From NCBI RefSeq assembly GCF_030813715.1, contig NZ_JAUSUZ010000001.1, positions 6,634,001-6,698,000 of the forward strand: a DNA stretch of 64,000 nucleotides, written 5' to 3'. The notes beneath the pieces are model-generated. The model was not told the origin of the DNA, did not search any database, and was given only the letters and a program-made list of their open reading frames with translations. A program made the translations under genes and the position numbers. This stretch comes from Catenuloplanes indicus (GTDB lineage Bacteria > Actinomycetota > Actinomycetes > Mycobacteriales > Micromonosporaceae). Below are positions 16,362 to 24,928 of the stretch, in pieces (positions within the stretch are counted from its first letter, which is position 1; every line of letters starts with the position of its first letter).

Positions 16362-18889
16362 CCGGCCTCGCCCGCCGCCCCGCCCGGCTGCTGCTCACCG
16401 GCCTCGCACTCATCGTCGCCGCCACGGTCGTGTTCGGCACCGTGCTCGCCCAGCGGATCATGACGCAGACGATCCTGGACACGTTCAGCGGTACGTCGGC
16501 CGCCGCGGACATCGTCGTCGGCGACGGGACGGGCACCTCGGCCGCGGCGCTGGACGTGGTCCGCCGGACGCCCGGCGTCGAGTCGGCGACCGCGCGCAAC
16601 GAGGCGTTCTACGACGTACCCGCGGTCGCCGGCACCTGGTTGCAGGTCATCGGTGACCCCGGATCCGGGCCGCTGTCCGCGGTAACGCTGGCCGAGGGCG
16701 CCTATCCGTCGGCACCGGGCCAGATCGCGGTCACGCCCCGCACAGCCGAACGGATGGGCCTGGTGGTCGGCGGCACGCTGCGGATCCGGGCCGGCTCCGA
16801 GGCGCCGCACCGCACGCTTACCGTCACCGGTATCGTGCGCCCGGCGTCCGGCGAGGGCTTCGCGGGCAGTGCCTACACCACGAGTGAGCTGGTCGACGCG
16901 ATGCTGGTGGCGGACGGCGCGGCGTCGCTGTCCAGCCGGATCGAGGCGCACCTCGCGCCCGGCGCCGACCCGGCCGCGGTCGCCGGGGAACTACGCCGCA
17001 CGCTGCCGCGGGTGCCGGACCAGGGCGGTGGTCAGACCGTGACCGCGGGCGGGCAGCAGTCGTCCACGATGGTCACACCGGACGTGGTGCTCGGTGCGGA
17101 GCTGCGCGACCGGGAGGCCCGGGCCGCCGCCGACTCGATGGGCGAGCTGTTCTACCTGGTCGGCTTGTTCGTCGCGATCGCGGCCGCGGCGGCCGCGCTG
17201 GTCGCCACGGCCACGTTCCGGATCGTGTTCGCGCAGCGCATGCGGCAGCTGGCGCTGATGCGCGCGATCGGTGCCGGACGCGGTGCGCTGACCCGCGCGC
17301 TCGCGGCCGAGGGTGCGCTCACCGGCCTGGTCGCGGGCGTGACCGGCGTGCTGATCGCCTACCTGCTCGGTCTCGCGGCCGGTCCGGCGGCGCGTGTGTT
17401 CCTGGACGCGCGGCTCGCGTCGCCGGGCCTGCCGGTCGTACCCGCGTTGCTGGTGGTCCTCGGCACGACGCTGATCGCGCTGGTCGCGGTGCTCTCCCCG
17501 GCCGCGACCGCGAGCCGGGTGTCGCCGCTGGAGGCGCTGCGCAGCGCGTCCGTCACCGGGGCGCAGAGCGCGCTCGGCCGGGGCCGGTGGGCGTTCGGCC
17601 TGGTCCTGACGGTGCTGGCGGTGCTGCTGCTCGGGCTCGCGGTCGCGGGCCTGCCGGAGGCGGACGTGCCGGACAGCGGCAGCCCGGAGCTGTCGATGAC
17701 CGCGACCGTCGCGTCCGGCACGGTCGCGTTCTTCTCGCTGATCGTGCTCGGCCCGACGATCCTGCGCCCGGTGCTGTGGCTGGCCGGCCTGCCGCTGCGC
17801 GCGTTCGGGCCGGCCGGGCGGCTCGCGGTCGGCGGCGTCGGCGGCGCGCCGAAACGGGCCGCGTCGGTCAGCGTGGTGGTCGCGCTCGCGGTCACGCTGA
17901 CCGCGGCCGCGCTGATCGCGGTCTCCACCACGCGGATCACGATGGAGCAGGAGCTGGCGCTGAGCGCGCCCGCGGACCTGCAGATCGCGGCGCCGGAGGG
18001 CGAGCCGATCCCGGTCGGTGCGCTGCGGGCCGCGCCGGAACTGACCGGCGTGCTGCCGTTCCGGGTGGCCGAGGTGGCGTCCGGGGCGTCGACGTTCACC
18101 GTGGCCGACCTGTCGCTGGCGTCGCTGCCCACCGGCGACGACATCCGGGTCTCCGCGGGCTCGCTGGCCGACGCCGGGCCGGGGAGGGCGATCGCCTCGG
18201 ACTGGTCGGCCGGTCTTCTCGAGGCCGGTCAGGGCCGGCAGGTCACGCTGAGCCGGAACGGCAGGACCGTGACCGTGACCGTGGTGGCGACGGTCGGCGG
18301 GCTGCCGATGGAGTCGATGTTGCTGCTCGACCCGGCCGACCTGACCGCGCTCGGCACACCGGCGGAGCCGACCGTGGTGCTGGCCGACGCGGCCGGCGAC
18401 CGCAGCGCCGCGGTCCGGGCCGCGCAGGCGATCGTCGCGGGCGGCGGCGTGACCGTGCTCGCGGACGCGCGCGACGATCTCGCGGAGCAGCTGCTGCTGA
18501 TCACGGTGGTCGCGCTCGGTCTGGTCGGGATGACGGTGGCGGTCGCGGTGGTCGGCGTGGGCACCACCACCGCGCTGTCCGTGGTGGAACGTCTGCGCGA
18601 GGCCGGTCTGCTGCGCGCGGTCGGGATGAGCCGCGGGCGGTTACGGGCGACGCTGCTGCTGGAGGCGTCGCTCTACGGCGTGGTCGGCGCGCTGCTCGGC
18701 CTGGCGCTGGCGGTGCCGTTCGCCTGGCTGCTGCTCGCCGCGGCCGGGCTGGACGCGCCGCTCGCGCTGCCCTGGGGTCAGCTGGCGCTGGTGGTGCTGG
18801 TCCTGGGCCTGCTCACCGCGGTGTCCGGGGTGCTCCCGGCCCGCCGCGCGTCCCGGGTCAGCCCGACCGCCGCGCTGGCGATGGACTGA
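16283..18889 (+). CDS. FtsX/MacB-type ABC transporter permease
   Basis: 868 residues from the ATG at 16283, or 850 from 16337; the first 18 residues exist only because of the local duplication, so 16337 is the likely ancestral start. It has an N-terminal membrane helix (LLLTGLALIVAATVVFGTVLA), an extracytoplasmic domain and two FtsX units (FYLVGLFVAIAAAAAALVATATF; LLITVVALGLVGMTVAVAVVGVG). Both copies carry the RxxALxRAxG coupling motif (QLALMRAIGAGRGAL; LLRAVGMSRGRL). It works with the ATPase upstream as an exporter; the substrate is unknown. Confidence 0.92.
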   Translation: MTVLRTQLGHRAPAGRCPMTVLRTQLAGLARRPARLLLTGLALIVAATVVFGTVLAQRIMTQTILDTFSGTSAAADIVVGDGTGTSAAALDVVRRTPGVESATARNEAFYDVPAVAGTWLQVIGDPGSGPLSAVTLAEGAYPSAPGQIAVTPRTAERMGLVVGGTLRIRAGSEAPHRTLTVTGIVRPASGEGFAGSAYTTSELVDAMLVADGAASLSSRIEAHLAPGADPAAVAGELRRTLPRVPDQGGGQTVTAGGQQSSTMVTPDVVLGAELRDREARAAADSMGELFYLVGLFVAIAAAAAALVATATFRIVFAQRMRQLALMRAIGAGRGALTRALAAEGALTGLVAGVTGVLIAYLLGLAAGPAARVFLDARLASPGLPVVPALLVVLGTTLIALVAVLSPAATASRVSPLEALRSASVTGAQSALGRGRWAFGLVLTVLAVLLLGLAVAGLPEADVPDSGSPELSMTATVASGTVAFFSLIVLGPTILRPVLWLAGLPLRAFGPAGRLAVGGVGGAPKRAASVSVVVALAVTLTAAALIAVSTTRITMEQELALSAPADLQIAAPEGEPIPVGALRAAPELTGVLPFRVAEVASGASTFTVADLSLASLPTGDDIRVSAGSLADAGPGRAIASDWSAGLLEAGQGRQVTLSRNGRTVTVTVVATVGGLPMESMLLLDPADLTALGTPAEPTVVLADAAGDRSAAVRAAQAIVAGGGVTVLADARDDLAEQLLLITVVALGLVGMTVAVAVVGVGTTTALSVVERLREAGLLRAVGMSRGRLRATLLLEASLYGVVGALLGLALAVPFAWLLLAAAGLDAPLALPWGQLALVVLVLGLLTAVSGVLPARRASRVSPTAALAMD

Positions 18890-18893
18890 CGGT

Positions 18894-18921
18894 CCGGGGG
18901 CCCGTCGCCCGGGGCCCCCGG
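18894..18921. terminator. Hairpin between convergent permease and GH6 genes
   Basis: A perfect 10-bp GC stem (CCGGGGGCCC with 18912-18921) with an 8-base loop lies between two convergent stops. There is no T-tract; it is a plausible bidirectional terminator for a GC-rich genome. Confidence 0.6.
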
Positions 18922-18929
18922 GACACCGG

Positions 18930-19898
18930 TCAGGCGCCGGTGATCAGGTGCTTCGCGAGCGCGGGGTCGAACGTGCCGGCCGGCGTGGTCGGGGCGATCC
19001 CACACGTACCGTCGGAATTGCCCGGGTTCTTGATCCAGAGTTGCAGCGCGGCCGGGTTGCCGGTCGCGCGCGCGCCGAGGCGGCGGCCGGCCGGGTTGCA
19101 CCAGCCGTCGCCGTAGCCGTTGCCGTTCCGGCTGGTGTCGATCACGTACGGCGTGGTGCTGCCGAGCCGGTCCTGGATCATGCGGGAGTAGTCCGTGGCC
19201 CACGCGGTGTCGATGTAGTTGGAGACGTTGACCGCGAAGCCGTGGACGCGGGAGACCCCGGCCGCCTTCAGCCGCTGCGCGATGACGGTCGGTGTCACCC
19301 ACTTCGGGTTCGCCGCGTCCAGGTACGCCCAGGTGTTCGGTGCCTTCTCGGCGAACATCCGGCCGGCGAAGTTGAGCAGCGTGTTGCGCTCCGCGATCTG
19401 GGCCGCGCTCATGCACTCGAAGTCGCCGAGCGAGTCCGGCTCGATGATCACGATCGCCGGCCGGTTCCCGATCGCGGCCGCGAACGTCGAGATCCACTGC
19501 ATGTACGCCTCGGCGTCCGCGGCGCCGCCGGCCGACTCCTCGCCGCACGCGTCCCGGCCCGGCAGGTTGTACGCGACCAGCACCGGCAGTTTGTTCCCGG
19601 CGTCGACCGCGGTGCCGGTGTAGGCCGCGACGGCCGATCCGATCTGCGCGTCGCTGGTGCCGGTGAACCAGCGGGCCATCGGCGCGGTGGCGATGTTCGC
19701 CCGGATCGACGCGGTGTCCGGGTGAGTGGGGTTGGCGGCGACCCAGCGCGCGGACGGCGACGTGGGATTGACGAACAGCCCGTTCGTGATCGCGAACGGG
19801 TCACCGGCGACCGCGGCGTCCGCGGTCATCAGGGGGCCGGTGGCGAGCGCACCCGCGGCCACTCCGACGGTGACGGCTATCGACATCAATCGGCGCAT
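18930..19898 (-). CDS. Secreted GH6 endoglucanase/cellobiohydrolase
   Basis: 322 residues with a signal peptide (RRLMSIAVTVGVAAGALATG...ADA) followed by a GH6 catalytic domain. Visible family motifs are LPVLVAYNLPGRDACGEESAG (active-site Asp region), AIVIIEPDSLG (general-acid Asp) and YVIDTSRNGNG. It should hydrolyse beta-1,4-glucan with inversion. There is no cellulose-binding module, which is unusual for secreted actinobacterial GH6 enzymes. It lies downstream of a GH5 gene on the same strand, but the hairpin between them suggests separate transcripts. Confidence 0.93.
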   Translation of the reverse strand: MRRLMSIAVTVGVAAGALATGPLMTADAAVAGDPFAITNGLFVNPTSPSARWVAANPTHPDTASIRANIATAPMARWFTGTSDAQIGSAVAAYTGTAVDAGNKLPVLVAYNLPGRDACGEESAGGAADAEAYMQWISTFAAAIGNRPAIVIIEPDSLGDFECMSAAQIAERNTLLNFAGRMFAEKAPNTWAYLDAANPKWVTPTVIAQRLKAAGVSRVHGFAVNVSNYIDTAWATDYSRMIQDRLGSTTPYVIDTSRNGNGYGDGWCNPAGRRLGARATGNPAALQLWIKNPGNSDGTCGIAPTTPAGTFDPALAKHLITGA

Positions 19899-19917
19899 GG
19901 CCGCAGACCCTAACCGG

Positions 19918-19949
19918 CCCCGGGGCCACCGCTGCCGGTGGCCCCGGGG
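19918..19949 (-). terminator. Hairpin downstream of the GH5 gene
   Basis: A perfect 14-bp stem (CCCCGGGGCCACCG with 19936-19949) and a 4-base loop, starting 5 bases after the GH5 stop on the minus strand. It has no U-tract but is very stable. Confidence 0.7.
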
Positions 19950-19953
19950 TAGA

Positions 19954-21429
19954 TCACGCGTTGAGCGCGGTCTGCTTCGCGCGGATCGAGGCGAACATCG
20001 GGTCGGTCAGCCGGCCCTGCAACGGGCACGGATCCTGCGCCGATACCGGGTTGTAGAGCACGACGCCCCAGATGTTGACGCCGGCCACGCCGGTGTAGGC
20101 CAGGTACGCGTTCAGCTTCCGGGTGACCACCGAAGCGCGGGCGGTGAGCGTGGTGCGGCAGCCGGACGCCGCCGCCTGCAGCCCGGACTCGCCGATGATC
20201 AGCGGTTTTCCGATCGACTGCATCTTCGCGAGCGCCGGCGTGAGGTGCCCGGTCACGATCGCGTTGCTGTTCTGCCAGTCGTACTCGTACTCGTGGATCG
20301 AGGCGATGTCGACGTGCGGGCCACTGTGGACGTACGCGAAGTCGGACGTGCCGTAGAACGCCTGGTACATCGTGCCGGTCGCGACCAGATGGTTCGGGTC
20401 GGCGGCCTTGACCGCGGCCGCGGCCTCGTCGAAGAACGCCTTGATGATCGCGTCGGTGTAGGCCGGGTCGGTGAACGAGCCCGGCTCGTTGATCAGCTCC
20501 CACCAGGCCACCGCGGTCGCGTCCCGGAACCGGGACACCACGGACGTCGCCCACGGCAGGTAGTTCGCCCGGAACCCGCCCTGGTACCAGGCGAGCGTCT
20601 TGTCCGCGCCCTCCTTCGAGCCGTTCATGCCGTCGTGCTCGCCGCAGTAGTTGCGCCCGTCCGCCAGTGTGAGGCTGACCCGCTGACCGTGCCGTTCCGC
20701 CGCGGCCACGATCCGGTCCAGCACCGGCAGCCCGTACGGCTGGAACGCCCAGGTCCTGGTCACCGTGTTGGGCGCGAGCTGCCCGAAGTAGGAGTCCAGC
20801 TGCGCGTCGGTCCACGGCACGCTGCCGTTGTCGCAGCCGCTCATGCCGAACGCGTTCAGGCCGGCGAACGTGTAGGGGCGCCCGCCGAGCATCAGCTGCG
20901 CACCGGCGCGGGTGACAAAACCGAGATCCGAGGAGACACGGTACGTGTCCACCTCCAGGAACCGGTCGCAGGTGCCGTCGCCGTACTCGTTGAGGAAGCG
21001 GAACGAGATCGAGTGGCTGCCCGCGGCCCACGACCCGGTCCACTGGTAGCGGCTCCACGCGCCGGTCACCGCGGTCCGGCCGACCACGGTGCCGTCGACC
21101 GCGACCTCCATCCGCGGTGCCGCGTCGGTGCTACCGCAGACGCCGCCCATCGAGCTCACCGACAGCGTGGTGAACGGCGCGGCCGCGGTGAAGCCACCGG
21201 TCGCGGCCGCGTTGTTCCAGATCGCCAGCGCCCAGCCGCCGGACGCGACCGGATCCTGGTAGGCCGATCCGTACGCCGGGTCGATGGTCAGGGTCTCGGC
21301 CTCGAACCGCGTCGCGGCGTGCGCGCCGGGCGCGGGGACGACGACCGCGGCGAGAAGCGCGACACCGAACGCCGCGACCCTGGCCGACAGCCCGCGTGCC
21401 GTCGTACCTGTTCTGATCATGGCGGTCAT
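19954..21429 (-). CDS. Secreted GH5-like glycoside hydrolase with N-terminal CBM
   Basis: 491 residues. A signal peptide ends at about AHA (residue 38). Residues 39-165 form a beta-sandwich carbohydrate-binding module of the CBM35/36/60 kind (RFEAETLTID..., MEVAVDGTVVG, SISFRFLNEYGDGTCDRFLEVD). The rest is a GH5/GH-A TIM barrel with the acid/base Glu in AVAWWELINEPG and the nucleophile Glu in LIIGESG. This suggests a mannan- or glucan-active endohydrolase; the exact specificity is not readable. The ATG at 21420 is an alternative start. Confidence 0.87.
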   Translation of the reverse strand: MTAMIRTGTTARGLSARVAAFGVALLAAVVVPAPGAHAATRFEAETLTIDPAYGSAYQDPVASGGWALAIWNNAAATGGFTAAAPFTTLSVSSMGGVCGSTDAAPRMEVAVDGTVVGRTAVTGAWSRYQWTGSWAAGSHSISFRFLNEYGDGTCDRFLEVDTYRVSSDLGFVTRAGAQLMLGGRPYTFAGLNAFGMSGCDNGSVPWTDAQLDSYFGQLAPNTVTRTWAFQPYGLPVLDRIVAAAERHGQRVSLTLADGRNYCGEHDGMNGSKEGADKTLAWYQGGFRANYLPWATSVVSRFRDATAVAWWELINEPGSFTDPAYTDAIIKAFFDEAAAAVKAADPNHLVATGTMYQAFYGTSDFAYVHSGPHVDIASIHEYEYDWQNSNAIVTGHLTPALAKMQSIGKPLIIGESGLQAAASGCRTTLTARASVVTRKLNAYLAYTGVAGVNIWGVVLYNPVSAQDPCPLQGRLTDPMFASIRAKQTALNA

Positions 21430-21481
21430 GCTGCCACGGCGCGGCCCGCCCTGTCAGTCCCGTTCATCGATGGATCGCGGG

Positions 21482-22609
21482 TCAGCGCGAGTTCGCAATA
21501 TATTGCGGGTGCTCGATCAGGAAGGTGCTGAGCGTGCCGTCCTTCGCGGCCGCGAGCATCTGCAGCGACTCCGCGTCCAGCTGCTCGGCGCCGGTCTCGG
21601 CGGACGTGTTGAACGTACCCGCGTTGGTCTTGATCAGGGTCAGGTCGTTCGCCGCCACACCCTTGAGCGTGAAGAAGAAGTCGGCCACCGGCGTGCCCCG
21701 GGTGTCCAGGATGAATGCCTCGCCGGCCGCCTTGACCAGCTCGTTCAGCTTGCCGAGATCGGTCAGCACGCCGGACGAGGTGGCCTTCTTGACGATCGCC
21801 TTGATCAGCTGCTGCTGGTGCTGCTGCCGCCCGTAGTCGCCGTTGTCCAGGCTCTTGCGGATCCGCGCGTAGTCCAGCGCCCGGGTGGCGTCCATCGACC
21901 GGCACCCCGGCTCGTGCACCAGCGGCCGGCTGCCCGGCGGCAGCCCTTCCAGCCGCGGCGGGAAGACCTGGTCGTTGTACCAGCCCTGGACCAGCTTGCC
22001 CTTCGCGTCGATGCCGAGGTGCGCGGACTCGGCCGGCTCGGCGATGCACATGTCCACGCCGCCGAGCGCATGCACGATGCTGTGGAACCCACCGAAGTCG
22101 ATCACCGCCGCGCCGTTGAACTCGATCCCGGTGTGCTTGCGCAGCGTCGCCGCCAGCACCTCGGTGCCGCGCCCACGCTTCTCCAGCGCCGTGCCGGGCA
22201 GCCGCGAGCCGTAGTAGAACGCCGCGTTGATCTTCTCCGTGGACCCGTCGAACTCGAACTCCTCGTTCGGCGGGATCTCCACCATCCAGTCCCGCGGTAT
22301 GGAGATCAGATAAGCCTGATCATGCGTCTTCGGGATGTGCAGAATGATGATCGTGTCGGCCCGGAAGTCCTGGTCGCCCTCCCGCGCATCGATGCCGACC
22401 AGCAGCAGATTCACCGCCCCGTCGATATCGTTGCCCTCGGCCCGCGCGGCGTCCCCGCCGCCCCCGATGAGGTCGGTCTGCGTGATCGACTCCTCCGCCT
22501 GACCGATCAGCGTTTGCGCCGCCACCAGCGTGCCTCCGCTCGAGACCACCAGCACGGCCCCCGCCACCAGCAACAGCCGCGCCCACAGCGGATCCTTTCT
22601 CCGTCTCAC
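21482..22609 (-). CDS. LytR-CpsA-Psr (LCP) family cell-envelope protein
   Basis: 375 residues with one N-terminal membrane anchor (LWARLLLVAGAVLVVSSGG) and an extracytoplasmic LCP domain: VNLLLVGIDAREGDQDFRADTIIILHI, YLISIPRDWMVEI, KINAAFYYG, IDFGGFHSIVHALGGVDMCI and ALDYARIRKSLDNGDYGRQQHQQQL. LCP enzymes attach phospho-linked glycopolymers to peptidoglycan at the cell surface. It starts with GTG. The QW-repeat gene lies 48 bases upstream on the same strand, so they may be co-transcribed. Confidence 0.93.
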   Translation of the reverse strand: MRRRKDPLWARLLLVAGAVLVVSSGGTLVAAQTLIGQAEESITQTDLIGGGGDAARAEGNDIDGAVNLLLVGIDAREGDQDFRADTIIILHIPKTHDQAYLISIPRDWMVEIPPNEEFEFDGSTEKINAAFYYGSRLPGTALEKRGRGTEVLAATLRKHTGIEFNGAAVIDFGGFHSIVHALGGVDMCIAEPAESAHLGIDAKGKLVQGWYNDQVFPPRLEGLPPGSRPLVHEPGCRSMDATRALDYARIRKSLDNGDYGRQQHQQQLIKAIVKKATSSGVLTDLGKLNELVKAAGEAFILDTRGTPVADFFFTLKGVAANDLTLIKTNAGTFNTSAETGAEQLDAESLQMLAAAKDGTLSTFLIEHPQYIANSR

Positions 22610-22657
22610 ACCCCGAAGACCCCGCGGGGGTACGTCCGGTGGCAGCTGAGACTCGGG

Positions 22658-23845
22658 TCACAGCGCCCCGCGGACCAGCAGCCCGGCCAGGATGACCAGC
22701 TGGAAGACGATCGAGACCAGCACCGCGAACCGCCCGAGGCCGGGCCGCGGGGTGCGGTGGCGCGGCTCGGAGAAGACGCGGTAACGGTCGAGGAGGTCGA
22801 GGATCTCCTCGACCCAGTAGAAGGACACCTGCGTCACCAGCCGGTGGCTCCTGGTCCGTGCGACGGCCGCCGCGGTCATCAGCCTGGCGACCAGCGGTTC
22901 GTCGAGCGAGTAGGTCCGGACGAACCAGTCCGTCCCCCGCGCCGCGGACTCGTGACCACCGTCGCCGCCGAGCAGGCACAGCGCCTCGATGGCCTGCAGC
23001 GTGCAATAACAGGTCGTCTCCCACGGCCCGGGCCCCCAGCTCCCGTCCGTGGACTGGGTTCTCGCGAGCCACGCGTACGCCCGCCTCACCCGGTCCGGCG
23101 CCAGCGGGACCGGCCCGGACGACCGGAGGCCGGACAGCGCGCAAGCGGTCTGCCAGACGGCCGGCGCGGAGCTGTCGTAAAGATTCGCCGGGGACCGGAA
23201 GCAGGCCAGGTCGTCGTCCCAGAACTCCCAGATCTGATTGCAGGTGCGGAACGCCGACTCACTGTCACCGAACCGGTTGAACGCCTGCATGGCGGCGCCG
23301 AGGAAACCGGCACCGAACCAGTACGAGTCCCGGTCCGGCCACCCGTGCGCGACGTTGAACCGCAGCCGGCCCAGCCCGCGGTCGATGCAGGGGTCGCCCG
23401 CGCGGTAGCCGCAGAGGTGCAGAGCGAGCAGCACGTGCGAGGTGTCCCAGGCGTCCTCGCCCCAGCCCCCGTCGGCCCGCTGCACGGTCTCCAGCCACGC
23501 CGCGGCGCGCTGGACGATGTGCCCGGGGCCGAGCGTCTCCCGGCCGCCGTCGGCCGTCCGGCAGTACCGGATGCCCACGCGGGCCAGCATGACTATCGTC
23601 TGCGCGGTGAAGCTCGGCTTCTGTCGGGGCACGTCGTCCGGGCCCCAGGAGCCGTCCGGGTGCTGGGCGGACAGCGCATCCGCCATGATGCGGAGCAGCG
23701 CGTGCGGTTCCGCACCGGTGTGCGGCGGACATACGGCCGCGAAGAAGCCCCGCACGCGGGTGGCCCGCTCCCGGAGTGCGGCGGCGGTCGCCGCGGGATC
23801 GTGACCGGCAGGGCGGATGCCCGTGTGCCGTACGCCGGGATGCAT
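22658..23845 (-). CDS. Prenyltransferase/squalene-cyclase-like QW-repeat protein with C-terminal anchor
   Basis: 395 residues. Repeated QW-type motifs (HPDGSWGPDDVPRQK, QRADGGWGEDAWDTSHVLLA, QSTDGSWGPGPWETTCYCTL) predict an alpha/alpha-toroid like terpenoid cyclases and protein prenyltransferases. It is shorter than squalene-hopene cyclases (about 630) and no DxDD catalytic motif is seen. The C-terminus is a membrane helix (FAVLVSIVFQLVILAGLLV), so the toroid is probably held on the cytosolic face. GGGAG lies 5 bases before the ATG. The function is unknown; it could be a degraded-cyclase-like or binding protein. Confidence 0.8.
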   Translation of the reverse strand: MHPGVRHTGIRPAGHDPAATAAALRERATRVRGFFAAVCPPHTGAEPHALLRIMADALSAQHPDGSWGPDDVPRQKPSFTAQTIVMLARVGIRYCRTADGGRETLGPGHIVQRAAAWLETVQRADGGWGEDAWDTSHVLLALHLCGYRAGDPCIDRGLGRLRFNVAHGWPDRDSYWFGAGFLGAAMQAFNRFGDSESAFRTCNQIWEFWDDDLACFRSPANLYDSSAPAVWQTACALSGLRSSGPVPLAPDRVRRAYAWLARTQSTDGSWGPGPWETTCYCTLQAIEALCLLGGDGGHESAARGTDWFVRTYSLDEPLVARLMTAAAVARTRSHRLVTQVSFYWVEEILDLLDRYRVFSEPRHRTPRPGLGRFAVLVSIVFQLVILAGLLVRGAL

Positions 23846-24018
23846 GGCGACTCCCTTTGCCGGGAGTGACTTCCGGATCAGGGGCCGAATCGCGGTGACA
23901 CTCGTGGTCCATCAGGCCGTCTTCCGCCGGGCCTGCTTCGTCGATGCGGCTACTGTAGGCGACGACCGTCGATGCGCCCCGGTTCACTCATTCATCACTC
24001 CCGGCGCGCGGCGCCGGG

Positions 24019-24837
24019 TCAGGAGAGGGCGAGGATGCGGGCCGGGCCGCCGGAGCCCTGTTCCCACGGGATCAGGCCGACCACGAGGGTGGCGCCGCGG
24101 GCCGGGACGGTTTCCAGGTGGGCCAGGTTCTCGACGCCGTAGCGGTCGGCGCCGAGCAGGGTGAAGTGGACCGGGTACGTGGTGGAGCGGCCCGGGTCGA
24201 GGCTGAGCGTGTCGATGCCGAGGCAGCGGACGTGGCGGGCGCTGAGCAGCCATTCGCAGGCGTCCGCGCCGAAGCCGGGGAAGTGCATGGTGCCCTGTGC
24301 GTCCGGGTTGCGGTAGTGGGCGGCGGAGGTGGCGCGGCGGTCCCAACCGGTGTGCAGCAGGACGGCGGCACCGGTGGGGATGCGGCCCCACTCGCGTTCC
24401 CAGGCGCGCAGGTCGGCGACCGTGAGGACGGTGTCGGCGTCCCGGGTGGCGCGGCGCGCGAGGCTGATCGTGACGGCGGGCAGGATCAGCTCGTCCGGGG
24501 TGAGCTGGGTGGCGGTGCGGCCGCCGGGGACGAAGTGGACCGGGGCGTCGACGTGCGTGCCGGTGTGTTCGACGATCCGCCACTCCTGCATGTAGTAGCC
24601 GTCGTCCGGGATGGTCTTGTACGGGCCGCGGCGTGCCTCCTCACCCGGTGCGAACGTGGGGAACGCGGTGCTGAACGGGTGCGTCAGGTCCCGTACCGTG
24701 TGCTGCCTCCGGGAAGCGACCGCGGGCTGGGACGGGCCGAGGGTGAGCGCGGCCGCGGCGAGACCGGTGAGCGCGGCCCGGCGGGAGACCTCGGCCTGTG
24801 GGGATGCGGCGTGACGCAGGCATTCCTCGGTGCACAT
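24019..24837 (-). CDS. Exported cyclase-family metal-dependent hydrolase
   Basis: 272 residues. The metal-binding signature HTGTHVDAPVHF (residues 91-102) is that of the cyclase/kynurenine-formamidase family, with LLHTGWD and HFPGF as further family segments. Before it lies SRRAALTGLAAAALTLG, a twin-arginine-like signal, preceded by a Cys-rich leader (MCTEECLRHA). Known relatives hydrolyse N-formylkynurenine or cyclic amides/esters with a divalent metal. No tryptophan-catabolic genes are nearby, so the substrate is open. GGGAGAG supports the ATG at 24837. Confidence 0.85.
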   Translation of the reverse strand: MCTEECLRHAASPQAEVSRRAALTGLAAAALTLGPSQPAVASRRQHTVRDLTHPFSTAFPTFAPGEEARRGPYKTIPDDGYYMQEWRIVEHTGTHVDAPVHFVPGGRTATQLTPDELILPAVTISLARRATRDADTVLTVADLRAWEREWGRIPTGAAVLLHTGWDRRATSAAHYRNPDAQGTMHFPGFGADACEWLLSARHVRCLGIDTLSLDPGRSTTYPVHFTLLGADRYGVENLAHLETVPARGATLVVGLIPWEQGSGGPARILALS

Positions 24838-24868
24838 GGTGACTCTCCCATCGTCGGGTCCTCACTCA

Positions 24869-24911
24869 ATGTGGCGCACCGTGTTAGCAGCGCGGGCACG
24901 ACACGCCACAT
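24869..24911 (-). terminator. Possible hairpin after the EEP gene
   Basis: ATGTGGCG (24869-24876) pairs with CGCCACAT (24904-24911) across a 27-base loop in the 91-base gap downstream of the EEP-family gene. The long loop makes this a weak terminator; it may instead belong to the promoter of the cyclase gene. Confidence 0.3.
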
Positions 24912-24928
24912 CCCGACAGAGTGAAACG

